Part shown: positions 1-7,880 of the stretch, piece by piece | How the letters are laid out: each line of letters opens with the position of its first letter | How positions within the stretch are numbered: position 1 is the stretch's first letter | Origin: CAJXOW01 sp964421495 | GTDB lineage: Bacteria; Bacteroidota; Rhodothermia; Balneolales; Balneolaceae | NCBI GenBank assembly: GCA_964421495.1 | Contig: CAYQXO010000039.1 | Span: 1-20,758 of the forward strand | Length of the DNA: 20,758 nt | Direction of reading: 5' to 3' | The notes under the pieces: generated by a model | What the model saw: the letters and a program-made list of their open reading frames with translations, nothing else | Databases searched by the model: none | What the model was told of the DNA's origin: nothing | Translations under genes and position numbers: made by a program

Positions 1-81
1 AGGCCGGAAGGCTATTCCGGCAAGTTGCATTGTTGTGTATATACACAACTTTGTTACCGATCGGAATAAGCCTTCCGGCCT
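1..81. repeat. Long inverted repeat with inner palindrome
   Basis: Bases 1-19 and 62-81 are inverted copies of each other: 13 bp pair perfectly from the outer ends, then one unpaired base, then 6 more pairs. Between them lies a perfect 18-bp palindrome at 32-49 (gttgtgtatatacacaac). An alternative short pairing, 22-27 with 47-52, competes with it. The element starts at the first base of the window, so it may extend to the left. It lies about 40 bp past the stop of the slipin gene and could form a hairpin at that transcript's 3' end. There is no T-run, so it is not a classical intrinsic terminator. It may be a REP-like repeat or the end of a small non-coding element. Confidence 0.6.
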
Positions 82-119
82 CCGGCTTCCGACTTCCGGC
101 AGGGCGAGCGTAGCGAGCC
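80..119. repeat. GC-rich short tandem repeats
   Basis: Between the inverted repeat and the slipin stop, units of the type cttccggc / cttccgac recur three times. They are followed by the near-palindrome gcgagcgtagcgagc. The same ccggaag word forms the outer ends of the inverted repeat at 1-81, so the two may belong to one repeat cluster. No gene is visible in this stretch. Confidence 0.4.
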
Positions 120-875
120 CTATTCCTCATTTCCCTGGAACGCTTCCAGAAATTCCATGGGAAGGGGCATGAGAGCGAACATGGTATTTTCCTCGCTGAT
201 ATCCGATATTGTTTGCAGGTACCGGAGTTGCAGGGCAACCGGTTGCTCCTGAATCATACTGGCTGCTTGAACCAATTTTTCGGCGGCCTGGTACTCTCCC
301 TGGGCGTTGATAATTTGCGCTCGACGATCTCGCTCGCTTTCAGCCTGTCGAGCCATAGCACGCTTCATGGTTTCGGGGAGTACTACATCGCGGACTTCCA
401 CGGAGGTTACCTTGATACCCCATGGATCGGTGTGTTCGTCCAGGATATTCTGGATTTTTTCATTGATTTTGTCACGCTCAGAAAGCAATTCATCCAGCTC
501 AACCTGCCCGAGAACACTACGAAGTGTTGTTTGAGCAAACATGGAGGTAGCCTGCAAGTACTGTTCGACGTTAACGATCGCCGCTTCGGCATCGACCACT
601 TTAAAATAAGTAATCGCGTCAACGTTGACCGTAACGTTGTCTTTTGTGATGATTTCCTGTTTGTCAACATTTATAGTGAAAATTCGAAGATCGACTCGCA
701 CGATACGGTCGATAAAAGGTATCAAAAATACCAGGCCGGGTCCTTTAGCCCGCAGTAATTTTCCCAGTCGAAATACCACGAGTCGCTCATATTCGCGGGC
801 GATGCGAATGACTTGTGGCATAAAAATAGCTAAACCGACTACGATCGCGACAATCCAGAGTAACATATTAGTCAT
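120..875 (-). CDS. Slipin / stomatin-like SPFH (band 7) membrane protein
   Basis: A 251-residue prokaryotic stomatin. One N-terminal transmembrane segment (about residues 4-22) is followed by the SPFH/PHB domain (about 28-170), with the typical stretches REYERLVVFRLGK, GPGLVFLIPF and the RDVVLPETMKRAMARQAESE region. A charged, probably coiled-coil segment covers about 165-205. Family knowledge: slipins assemble into large oligomers in the membrane and organise membrane microdomains; they are cut by the STOPP protease encoded next to them. Here that protease is the gene just upstream, with ATGA stop/start overlap (872-875), so the two are co-transcribed and probably translationally coupled. 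The ATG at 875 gives a normal family N-terminus. Family assignment is firm; the physiological role (membrane stress, fluidity) is inferred. Confidence 0.93.
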   Translation of the reverse strand: MTNMLLWIVAIVVGLAIFMPQVIRIAREYERLVVFRLGKLLRAKGPGLVFLIPFIDRIVRVDLRIFTINVDKQEIITKDNVTVNVDAITYFKVVDAEAAIVNVEQYLQATSMFAQTTLRSVLGQVELDELLSERDKINEKIQNILDEHTDPWGIKVTSVEVRDVVLPETMKRAMARQAESERDRRAQIINAQGEYQAAEKLVQAASMIQEQPVALQLRYLQTISDISEENTMFALMPLPMEFLEAFQGNEE

Positions 876-2206
876 GATGATTCCCCGTTGTGGTTGTGTT
901 TTTTTGATTGAACTATCAGTGTTAATCCCTTACGATCCAATACTTCACAATGTTGGTCTTTTTCAATGCTCTCTCCCCTTGTACGGGCTTTCCAGTACTC
1001 CCCATCGACAAAGATCCGGCCGTGGTCGGGTCCGATGGTTTCCAGGGCCCGTCCCTCGCTACCAATCATAGCCTCGGATCCGGCTTTGGTATCCAGAAAC
1101 TGGGCTTTGAGTCCCGCACTGACGATGAACGCAAAGAACGCCGCCGTCAACAGTGTTATAATGATGAGGAATGACCACGAAAGCTGAAAGACAGGGGTGA
1201 GATCCTCAAAAAGAAGTAGTCCTCCCAGAAAAAACGAAATGGCTCCCCCTATCGTCAACAGACCGAATGTCGGGGTGAAGGTTTCGCTGACAAAAAGGAT
1301 GATGGCAAGACCGATCAAAGCAAATCCCGCCACATTGATCGGAACGGCGGAAACGGTGTAAAGAAAAAGAATCAAGGCTATGGCACCTGCCATGCCGGGA
1401 AATATAGCCCCCGGATTACTCATTTCACCGAGCAGTCCGTAGATGGTTATCAGCATGAGAATCATCATCACCTGGGGTTGAAAAAGAAATCCGAGAAAGT
1501 TTTCACTATAGGTGCGTTCCAGGGTGGTAATTTTCGCATTGCTCGTATGTAAAGTTTTCCCGGCTGCTTCCCGGCCGTCGAGTTTCTCCAGGAGGTCCTC
1601 CTGGTTTTCAGCAATAAAATCCACTACGTTTTTTTCTATAGCCTCGTTTTCGGTGATGGACGAGCTGTTGCGCACGGCCGATTTGGCCCACTTCACATTT
1701 CTGTCTCTCCGCTCGGCTATACTCTCGATATAGCTCTCGGCGTAATTGACCAGTTTTTCTTTCATGACCGTATCCATGGGTTGTCCTCCCATCTGGACCG
1801 GGTGGGCGGCCCCAATGTTGGTGGCGGGAGCCATTACCGCAATATGGGCAGCCATGGTGATAAAAACGCCGGCGCTTCCGGCACTGGCACCGTCAGGCGA
1901 TACATAGACGACGACCGGAGTTGAAGTAGCCAGCATCCGTTGTACAATTTCTTTCGTCGCGTCCAATAGTCCCCCGGGCGTATCCAGCTCAATGATCAGG
2001 CATTGCGACTCCTGCTCTTCGGCATGGGTGGCAGCTCGATCTATAAAGCGTGTAGTTGTCGGATCTATCGTTCCGTTAACGGTGATCCAGGTTACTTCGG
2101 TGGTGGTATCAGTGGCGAATGTAGGGACGCCTTGAACCACCGTCCCCCCGGCGGTCAATCCGTATAGGATGAAAACAAAACCTGCTATGAAAATGAATCG
2201 ATTCAT
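872..2206 (-). CDS. NfeD-family membrane-bound ClpP-class serine protease (STOPP type)
   Basis: A 444-residue long-form NfeD protein. The signal peptide (1-25) precedes a ClpP-like protease domain (about 38-210). Aligned by eye to the archaeal PH1510 protease, the Ser-Lys dyad falls at Ser111 (in GASAGSAG) and Lys151 (in KLVNY), and the flanking family stretches MAPATNIGAAHP and AERRDRN are present. Several transmembrane helices (about 240-370) follow, then a C-terminal soluble NfeD OB-fold (about 378-436). In the family this protease cleaves the C-terminal hydrophobic part of the partner stomatin. The slipin gene follows with a 4-bp overlap, the standard operon arrangement. Both catalytic residues are kept, so it is likely active. 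It is transcribed away from the PH-domain pair. Confidence 0.93.
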   Translation of the reverse strand: MNRFIFIAGFVFILYGLTAGGTVVQGVPTFATDTTTEVTWITVNGTIDPTTTRFIDRAATHAEEQESQCLIIELDTPGGLLDATKEIVQRMLATSTPVVVYVSPDGASAGSAGVFITMAAHIAVMAPATNIGAAHPVQMGGQPMDTVMKEKLVNYAESYIESIAERRDRNVKWAKSAVRNSSSITENEAIEKNVVDFIAENQEDLLEKLDGREAAGKTLHTSNAKITTLERTYSENFLGFLFQPQVMMILMLITIYGLLGEMSNPGAIFPGMAGAIALILFLYTVSAVPINVAGFALIGLAIILFVSETFTPTFGLLTIGGAISFFLGGLLLFEDLTPVFQLSWSFLIIITLLTAAFFAFIVSAGLKAQFLDTKAGSEAMIGSEGRALETIGPDHGRIFVDGEYWKARTRGESIEKDQHCEVLDRKGLTLIVQSKKHNHNGESS

Positions 2207-2525
2207 AGTTTGTAAATTACCAGATTCGTTGAATAATACAACCGCTAAAGAAAAAGGCCGCTAAATGAGTCAAAGGCTAATAAAAAAACTGGCGATTGTA
2301 AAAATGGAAGGCTATAAATGATATTTTCCGGGGATGTCGTGTTTGGCAAGACAAGGGAATTCTTATACCTTCTTTTTTTAATAAAGCTTTTGAACACCCG
2401 GGTGAGCTCCGAAGTAGTTGGATCGTCTTGCTTTTAACTCGGTACTTGTTGGCATGTATTTGCGGTATATTTGTCTTACTTTCGAATCAATCGGGATTAT
2501 CTTTTAAAACTAAAGCTGTTATACC
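2207..2525. other. Divergent intergenic region, nfeD-type / PH-domain operons
   Basis: This 319-bp non-coding stretch separates two divergent operons. It holds a promoter candidate for the rightward genes (2446-2473) and a perfect 10-bp palindrome cacccgggtg at 2395-2404. The word tgaacacccg (2391-2400) recurs in the right arm of the hairpin at 5361-5370. No convincing leftward promoter could be chosen. The short rightward reading frame crossing its end (2428-2616) is not credible as a gene. Confidence 0.5.
2446..2473 (+). promoter_or_regulatory. Candidate Bacteroidota-type promoter
   Basis: TATATTTG at 2466-2473 fits the Bacteroidota -7 consensus TAnnTTTG exactly. A TTG at 2446-2448 lies 17 bp upstream, in the place of the -33 element. 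Transcription would start near 2480 and give a leader of about 45 nt before the ATG at 2526. It is a sequence match only, and the host's sigma specificity is assumed. Confidence 0.4.
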
Positions 2526-3005
2526 ATGGAATCGGGCCCCAAACATCGATTACCGCCGCAGGCAGTCAAGGTTTGGCGATTGGCGGATGGTCTGCGTTCA
2601 ACCTTTTTCTGGCTGATCCCGATCGGGTACTATTTGACGTACAATGAGCTCGGAGCTTCCTTCTGGGGTGTCTACCTGCTGGTTGTATGTGCGCTCCTGA
2701 ATACGTTGCTGAGAATAAGTTTGATCCCCGGACTGCGATGGAAACACTGGCGGTATCAGGTAACCGAACACGAAATCGATCTTAAACACGGTATTTTTGT
2801 TGTCAGCCGCACGTTAATCCCGATCAGGCGCGTTCAGCACGTTGATACCCGGCAGGATCCCATTCAAAGATTTTATGGTATTGCAGGCGTTCGCATTTAT
2901 ACGGCGGCAACGGTTCACGAGATTCCCGCGTTGAAAGAACAGGAAGCCGAAGTGGTGCGTGATCGTATTTCTGAATTGGCAAGAATAGCGGATGAAGATG
3001 TCTGA
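2526..3005 (+). CDS. YdbS-like bacterial PH-domain (DUF304) membrane protein
   Basis: A 159-residue protein with two transmembrane helices (about 26-42 and 45-66), then one bacterial PH domain (bPH_2, about 75-152). The domain core reads IPIRRVQHVDTRQDPIQRFYG, a pattern that recurs three times in the next protein. In Bacillus, ydbS and ydbT form a pair linked to resistance to some membrane-active bacteriocins, but the molecular function is unknown. The gene overlaps the next one by 14 bp, so the two are co-translated and likely form a complex. No Shine-Dalgarno is visible ahead of ATG 2526. The start is chosen because it leaves a short charged N-terminus before the first helix. Confidence 0.85.
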   Translation: MESGPKHRLPPQAVKVWRLADGLRSTFFWLIPIGYYLTYNELGASFWGVYLLVVCALLNTLLRISLIPGLRWKHWRYQVTEHEIDLKHGIFVVSRTLIPIRRVQHVDTRQDPIQRFYGIAGVRIYTAATVHEIPALKEQEAEVVRDRISELARIADEDV

Positions 3006-4485
3006 AGCTCGCCGACAACATCCGGTAGCTGCACTTACCAACTCGCTCAAGGTGGTACGCGAGCACCTTGTCAAGATCATTATTTTATACCTGGTTGGCG
3101 GTCAGCAGTCTCAATCCACCTTTTTCAGCTTTACGGGTTTGGGTATACTTCTCGGCGTATTGTTACTATGGGGAGTCCTTTCGTGGATGCGTTTTAACTA
3201 TCGGGTCGAAGAGGGGTCGCTGAAGATCGAATATGGAGTTTTTGTCCATAAGAAGCTTGATATCCCAAGTCGTCGTATACAGGTTATCGATGTATCCTCG
3301 GGGATTGTCCAAAGAATGTTCGGGCTGGTCAGCCTCAAGGTTCAGACGGCCGGACAAAGTTCGGAAGAGACCGAAATAAGTGCCGTGACCCGGGAGGAGG
3401 CGGAACGTATAAGGGAGGAACTTCGCGTGGACAAGGATGAAGAGGAGCAGGAAGAGGGAAGTCCTGCTGCCCGGGGACCCACTCACCAACTAAGCCTGAA
3501 TCGCCTGGTGGTTGCAGGGGTTACTTCCGGTAGCATCGGGGTGGCCCTGTCGATCATCGCCACCATCCTCTCCCAGGTAACCGATATATTGGTGGAGACC
3601 CAGCTGTATGAATACCTGGCCGATTATTTTGAATCGGTTACGGGATTGCTGGTTACGCTCACGTTATTATTTCTGCTGGCAGGAATGCTGTTGGCTTTTT
3701 TGGGAACCCTTGTTCGTTTTGCCGATTTTTCAGTGAAGCGGCAAAACGATCAACTGGTGATCAGCCGGGGACTGTTTGAAAGAAAGCAGATGACGATTCC
3801 CCTGAATCGAATACAGTCGATACGATTGGTAGAGGGAGTTCTTCGGCAACCCTTTGGCTTGTTAAGCCTGCAAGTGGACAGTGCGGGTTATGCCGACGAA
3901 GAAGGGAAATCAACCGAGCTTTTTCCACTCATGAAACGATCAGAGGTACAACCTTTTATACGTGATATGTTACCCGAATTTGACCTGGAAGCCCCGGGGA
4001 TTTCGCCGCCGCTACGGGCAAGCAGGCGTTTTATTGTTAAGTTGGTGGTTCCCGCTGTAATAGGAGTTGCTGGCATTTTGTATTATGATATAATGGGGTA
4101 TGAAGTGCTGGGGGTATTGCCGGTTGTGACGGGTTGGGGTTGGTTAAGATATAAGGATACGGCCCTGGGTCGTACGGAGGATATGATTTTTATGCGATAT
4201 CGTCGATTAAGCAGAACCACGGTCCTCATCCCGCGTAAGCGTATTCAACGAGTTACCTTTACGCAAAATCCGTTTCAGAAGAGGGGACAAGTTTCAGATG
4301 TGATCGTCACCGTGGCATCGGGTCGTACCGGTGCTTCTTTCCGTGTCCAGCATATGGACGTCGGTATTGATGAGTGGATACATCCCTGGTTATTTGATAG
4401 AAACGAAAATGATGAGAAATCTATCCTTCACCAAAAGGCCTCGGAAGTTAGACGGTTACCCGGGTTTTTTGCAGTAGATTTGTAG
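2992..4485 (+). CDS. YdbT-like protein with three bacterial PH domains
   Basis: A 497-residue membrane protein with alternating transmembrane pairs (about 28-65, 172-240, 347-385) and three bPH_2 domains (about 66-145, 245-325, 388-460). Each domain carries the same core: IPSRRIQVIDVSSGIVQRMF, IPLNRIQSIRLVEGVLRQPF and IPRKRIQRVTFTQNPFQKRG. The third has diverged most. A strongly acidic linker (about 147-157, DKDEEEQEEG) follows domain 1. Length and layout match the YdbT family. It begins inside the YdbS-like gene (14-bp overlap), and a second in-frame ATG at 2998 could equally serve as the start. It is likely the larger subunit of a membrane complex with its neighbour; no enzymatic motif is visible. 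Confidence 0.88.
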   Translation: MKMSEARRQHPVAALTNSLKVVREHLVKIIILYLVGGQQSQSTFFSFTGLGILLGVLLLWGVLSWMRFNYRVEEGSLKIEYGVFVHKKLDIPSRRIQVIDVSSGIVQRMFGLVSLKVQTAGQSSEETEISAVTREEAERIREELRVDKDEEEQEEGSPAARGPTHQLSLNRLVVAGVTSGSIGVALSIIATILSQVTDILVETQLYEYLADYFESVTGLLVTLTLLFLLAGMLLAFLGTLVRFADFSVKRQNDQLVISRGLFERKQMTIPLNRIQSIRLVEGVLRQPFGLLSLQVDSAGYADEEGKSTELFPLMKRSEVQPFIRDMLPEFDLEAPGISPPLRASRRFIVKLVVPAVIGVAGILYYDIMGYEVLGVLPVVTGWGWLRYKDTALGRTEDMIFMRYRRLSRTTVLIPRKRIQRVTFTQNPFQKRGQVSDVIVTVASGRTGASFRVQHMDVGIDEWIHPWLFDRNENDEKSILHQKASEVRRLPGFFAVDL

Positions 4486-4520
4486 AAGTTCGACAGACTC
4501 CCCGGGGTTATTGAACAATT

Positions 4521-5036
4521 TTATCCGAATAACGAATAAATAAGAACCAGAATAATGGCCTGTATTACCCATCCAATAAAGCAAACGCCTACTGCTCGCA
4601 GCGTACTCTCATAGTCAAGCGCTTGCCGTACCGCCACAACCATCGCTACCAGCATCCAGATGCCTGCTACAAAGCTAACGATAATGTTTAGACCGGGAAC
4701 TATTCCGATAATCCGCAGTATTCCGGGCGCACTCGAAAACCCAATCGTGCGGAGAAGTTGACCGTGTGTGGCATGAGTTTGTTCGACGGGCAGGATTCTT
4801 GTGCCGACAAAATAGGTTATATAAGCCCAGATAAACCAGCTTAACAGGGCTCCAAGCGTCCCGGTAATCAAACCTGCAAATCCTCCCATATCGTAGGTTG
4901 CGATTCCGGCAGCAATACTGGAGAGCACGACGACACCCATCGCTTGTCCCATAGCGTCTTTGTCGGCTTCTACTTCCTCATAAAGATGGACATCCAGTTT
5001 GGCGGCGCGCAATATGCGAGATTGAAAATCAGCCAT
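4521..5036 (-). CDS. Yip1-domain integral membrane protein
   Basis: A 171-residue protein with a charged cytosolic N-terminus of about 30 residues (FQSRILRAAKLDVHLYEEVE), followed by about five hydrophobic helices (32-50, 53-76, 100-115, 117-137, 146-169). The start, and helices broken by glycine and proline (GFSSAPGILRIIGIVPGLN), are typical of the bacterial Yip1 family (PF04893). Family members in bacteria have no established function. It is monocistronic, convergent with the YdbT-like gene (35-bp gap) and divergent from the RNase J gene. A purine-rich AAGGGA lies just ahead of the ATG but is closer than an ideal ribosome site. Confidence 0.82.
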   Translation of the reverse strand: MADFQSRILRAAKLDVHLYEEVEADKDAMGQAMGVVVLSSIAAGIATYDMGGFAGLITGTLGALLSWFIWAYITYFVGTRILPVEQTHATHGQLLRTIGFSSAPGILRIIGIVPGLNIIVSFVAGIWMLVAMVVAVRQALDYESTLRAVGVCFIGWVIQAIILVLIYSLFG

Positions 5037-5172
5037 AGATCCCTTGTCATTTTAAAAATTTATTTTTCCTTAATTACAAACCGAGCCGGCCAAAGTCAAA
5101 AAGGGAAAGATACATGGAAAATACGGCAGCCGTTACAATTTTAAATTTAGTCCCGATATACCGTAACTTGTT

Positions 5173-5201
5173 TTGTGAATTTGAATGGGTTGCCGTATAC
5201 A
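5173..5201 (+). promoter_or_regulatory. Candidate promoter of the RNase J gene
   Basis: TTGTGA (5173-5178) and TATACA (5196-5201) are separated by 17 bp, a good match to a sigma-70-type promoter. Transcription would begin near 5208 and give a leader of about 220 nt that contains the whole hairpin at 5226-5387 before the GTG start at 5427. If this lineage uses only TAnnTTTG-type promoters, the match is fortuitous. Confidence 0.4.
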
Positions 5202-5225
5202 GACAGGACTTGTACTGATCGATAG

Positions 5226-5387
5226 AGCTCCTTGAAAAGCGGCGGGTGTTCAGAAGCAATTGAATTATGCAGCTAAAAGCAAGGTATTAAAAAACCTGAT
5301 TATGTAGTGCATAAGGCACAATTGGAGTAAAGCTGGAAACCGCTGGATATTTCTGGCTGATGAACACCCGCCGGTTTTCGAAGAGCT
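5226..5387 (+). repeat. Long imperfect hairpin in RNase J leader
   Basis: Outer arms 5226-5252 and 5361-5387 are inverted copies matching at 24 of 27 positions, with a perfect 13-bp inner part (5240-5252 with 5361-5373); one mismatch would be a G-U pair in RNA. Nested inside, 5257-5271 pairs with 5308-5324 through caattg and ttatgca blocks around a small internal loop. The right side carries 36 extra unpaired bases. The rest of the 390-bp gap (5037-5426) holds only the promoter candidate at 5173-5201. The element ends 39 nt before the RNase J start codon, so it could be a 5'-leader regulatory structure, or a palindromic MITE-like insertion. No target duplication could be made out. Confidence 0.6.
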
Positions 5388-5426
5388 ACGTTAATAGGAT
5401 AAATAACATAAAATCGTAATCAATCT

Positions 5427-6740
5427 GTGAAATTATATACGCTGGGCGGATACAACAAGGTCGGGAAAAACATGACGGCCGTAGAAGTAGGGGGTGAGAT
5501 CGTAATACTTGATATGGGATTGGATCTTGAAAGGGTGATTCAGGAGCAGGCAGAACTTGAAAAACAGTCGACCCGGGAGAGTTTCGAGACGGGAGCTGTT
5601 CCGGATGACGCAGTTATCCATGAGCAACGGGAAAAAGTGAAAGCGATCGTGATAGGGCACGGTCACCTTGATCATGTGGGCGGAGTTCCCAAGTTGGCGG
5701 GTGCATACGACTGCCCGATCATCGCCACCCCCTATACCATGAAAATTGCTGAACAGCGAATCAGTGAAGATCGGAAGGGGGTTGGAAATGACCGCGTTAC
5801 GCTGCGGGCCGGAGAACGCCACTGGTTGTCTAACAGGCTGGAAATTGAATTTATCCATGTGACGCATTCTATTCCTCATTCGGTGATGACTGCTCTCCAC
5901 ACCCCGGAGGGAACACTTTTGTACACGCTGGATTTTAGATTTGACGAGGACCCCGTTCTTGGAGAACCCAGTGACTACGATCGCATCAGGCGTTTTGGGC
6001 GGGAGTCGGTGAAGGTGATGATAGGCGACTCAACGCGGGTGAATTTACGCGGCGCCGCACTTACTGAATCGATGGTGCGGGAGTTGTTGCGGAACCGAAT
6101 TGATCGATTGCACAATGAAGCCGGTGCGATCATTTTTACTACCTTTTCATCCCATATTGAGCGAATAAATGCGTTGTTACAGGTAAACGACGGAAGACGA
6201 AAAGTAGCCTTCCTGGGGAGGTCGCTGAAAGAGTATACAAGACTGGCCGAAGAGCTGGATCTTATTAGCCTGGATGATATTGAGGTTTTGAGTTATTACG
6301 ATGAAGTCAACCATTTCTTAAAACGCATTGCCGGTGAGAGGGAGGAGTGGATCCTGGTATGCACCGGTAATCAGGGCGAGCCGGGGGCCGCACTTACACG
6401 ATTGGCTAACAATGATTATCCGATGCATATTCGGGAAGGGGATCATGTGATTTTTTCTTCAAGCACCATACCCACGTTGCTCAACCGTTATAATCGTCAA
6501 CAGCTGGAACAAAGCTTGCAGGCCCAGGGGGCTGTTTTACATCGCGACTTGCATACCTCGGGCCATGCGCGTCGTGAAGATACGAAAAGGTTGATTCGTA
6601 TGGTGAATCCCGACACTATTGTGCCCGCACATGGCACGTTGCAGATGGAGGCCGCTTATGCTTCACTGGCCCGCGAAGAGGGATATTCATTGAATGAAAC
6701 GCTATTTCTGTGTGAGGATGGGAATTGCCTGGAGCTTTGA
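5427..6740 (+). CDS. RNase J-type beta-CASP metallo-ribonuclease, short form
   Basis: A 437-residue beta-CASP metallo-beta-lactamase protein. The N-terminal LGGYNKVGKNM matches the RNase J start. The metal-site motif HGHLDH lies at 78-83, followed by His147 in THSIPHS, Asp169 in YTLDF, GDST (200-203), TTFSSHIERI in the CASP region, HTSGH (376-380) and PAHG with His402. These cover the full catalytic core. The family degrades and matures RNA as a 5'-3' exonuclease and endonuclease. Bacterial RNase J is about 550 residues with an extra C-terminal dimerisation domain; this one stops where archaeal RNase J does and lacks it. The start is GTG, set by the conserved N-terminus. There is no Shine-Dalgarno, and a long hairpin precedes the gene. 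Confidence 0.88.
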   Translation: MKLYTLGGYNKVGKNMTAVEVGGEIVILDMGLDLERVIQEQAELEKQSTRESFETGAVPDDAVIHEQREKVKAIVIGHGHLDHVGGVPKLAGAYDCPIIATPYTMKIAEQRISEDRKGVGNDRVTLRAGERHWLSNRLEIEFIHVTHSIPHSVMTALHTPEGTLLYTLDFRFDEDPVLGEPSDYDRIRRFGRESVKVMIGDSTRVNLRGAALTESMVRELLRNRIDRLHNEAGAIIFTTFSSHIERINALLQVNDGRRKVAFLGRSLKEYTRLAEELDLISLDDIEVLSYYDEVNHFLKRIAGEREEWILVCTGNQGEPGAALTRLANNDYPMHIREGDHVIFSSSTIPTLLNRYNRQQLEQSLQAQGAVLHRDLHTSGHARREDTKRLIRMVNPDTIVPAHGTLQMEAAYASLAREEGYSLNETLFLCEDGNCLEL

Positions 6741-6841
6741 TTGTTAAACTCAAATGAGGGGCCTATGTCCCAGCCCGCCCCGGAATAACGATAGGTATGA
6801 GATCTTTGTCGACCGGACTGTTAGGGTCGGACTCCTGTCTT

Positions 6842-7045
6842 TTAGGTTTCTTCTCTATAACTTAGTCGTACGCGGAAACTCAGATCATTTTCATTATGAG
6901 TATCTTCTTCATTTTCATCACTGAAACGGGGAGTGCTGAGATCTGATATTTTACAGTCACACTCTTCGTTTAAATAATTACTGATTTCTTTGGAAATGAT
7001 TTTTTCAAGTTGGCTGGCAGATAAAGTCTTAAGCTTATTACTCAT
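6842..7045 (-). CDS. Small acidic hypothetical protein
   Basis: A 67-residue protein that I do not recognise. The first half looks helical (SASQLEKIISKEISNYLNEE), then comes a CDCK pair of cysteines (residues 29 and 31). The second half is acidic (ENEEDTHNENDL) and ends in an alternating strand-like segment RVRLSYREET. There is no membrane segment or signal peptide. It lies 152 bp downstream of the lone receiver-domain gene on the same strand, so they could share a transcript. Base composition is more AT-rich than in its neighbours. It could be a small regulatory or adaptor protein, or a spurious frame; no opposing gene competes for the space. Confidence 0.5.
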   Translation of the reverse strand: MSNKLKTLSASQLEKIISKEISNYLNEECDCKISDLSTPRFSDENEEDTHNENDLSFRVRLSYREET

Positions 7046-7197
7046 TGTAGTAGAATGGCTTATTTGGATAAAGTTCTAAATAAAAGTAGAAGCATTGTGA
7101 AACGGGGTGCCGAGAAGGGCATTATGCCAAGAGTCTGTCGGACTTTTTGCGTCACGATCCGAAAAATCCGAGAGAACCCCGGGAATCCGACGGGTCG

Positions 7198-7596
7198 CTA
7201 AACTTTTTTATCTGATTTATCTGAAAAAGCTTTGCTGAAGGATTCTTTCAGATCCTCCATACGGATAGGCTTTACAAGGTCTTCGACGAAATTGGTTTTT
7301 TTGGCGCGATTTAGATTGTACTGGTCGGAATTCCCCGTTATATAGATGACGGGCACATCAGAAGTTTGACGAATTTTGTGCATGGCATCAATCCCGTCAA
7401 TATCGTCCTTGAGTTGAATATCCATGAGGATCAAATCGGGATCTTGTTCCTGAGCGCATTCAATAGCCTCTTTACCCGTAATAACCTTGTCGATGACTGT
7501 ATGATTCAGTTTTTTAACCATGCGTTCAAGCACCATGGCAATTATCATGTCATCTTCTACAATCAAGATACCTTGCGTGGAACCGTCGTCGGTCAT
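7198..7596 (-). CDS. Stand-alone response regulator receiver domain
   Basis: A 132-residue single-domain receiver of the CheY fold with no output domain. The acidic pocket is Glu14-Asp15-Asp16 (IVEDD), the phospho-acceptor is Asp59 (ILMDIQL), the switch Thr is Thr87 (YITGNS) and the conserved Lys is Lys109 (LVKPI). All functional residues are present, so it should be phosphorylated by a histidine kinase. None is encoded in this window, so its partner must lie elsewhere. Receivers of this type (MILMDIQL, GIDAMHKIR) often act in phosphorelays or with hybrid kinases having PAS/HATPase domains. The start at 7596 gives the usual short N-terminal tail. Confidence 0.9.
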   Translation of the reverse strand: MTDDGSTQGILIVEDDMIIAMVLERMVKKLNHTVIDKVITGKEAIECAQEQDPDLILMDIQLKDDIDGIDAMHKIRQTSDVPVIYITGNSDQYNLNRAKKTNFVEDLVKPIRMEDLKESFSKAFSDKSDKKV

Positions 7597-7880
7597 ATAA
7601 ACATATGGTCTTACTGAGTATTATCTACACCCGGTTTTGGAAAGGGCTATTTCCCAATGTTCATCCCCATTTCATTCCAATGCGTATGATTCACATAACT
7701 TTCCGCTATAAAAGCTCAATGAATATTATAAGTAAAATGACAATAAATAAACAACTCGGTTTTAGAGAACCTTTTGAATAAAGACCTCTCCATCATAAGA
7801 ATGTTGGAGCATATGCTCACAATCACGAAGAAATTCCAGCCTGTATCGAGTTCTGCATCCTTGCATGACCATAAGGGAAG

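Noticed and set aside
213..758. 181-aa rightward open frame
   Set aside because: It lies antisense inside the slipin gene, whose protein matches its family along the full length.
4486..4520. Bidirectional terminator between convergent genes
   Set aside because: Only the ccccgggg palindrome and a loose gttc/gaac pair are present; the stem is weak and there is no proper T-run.
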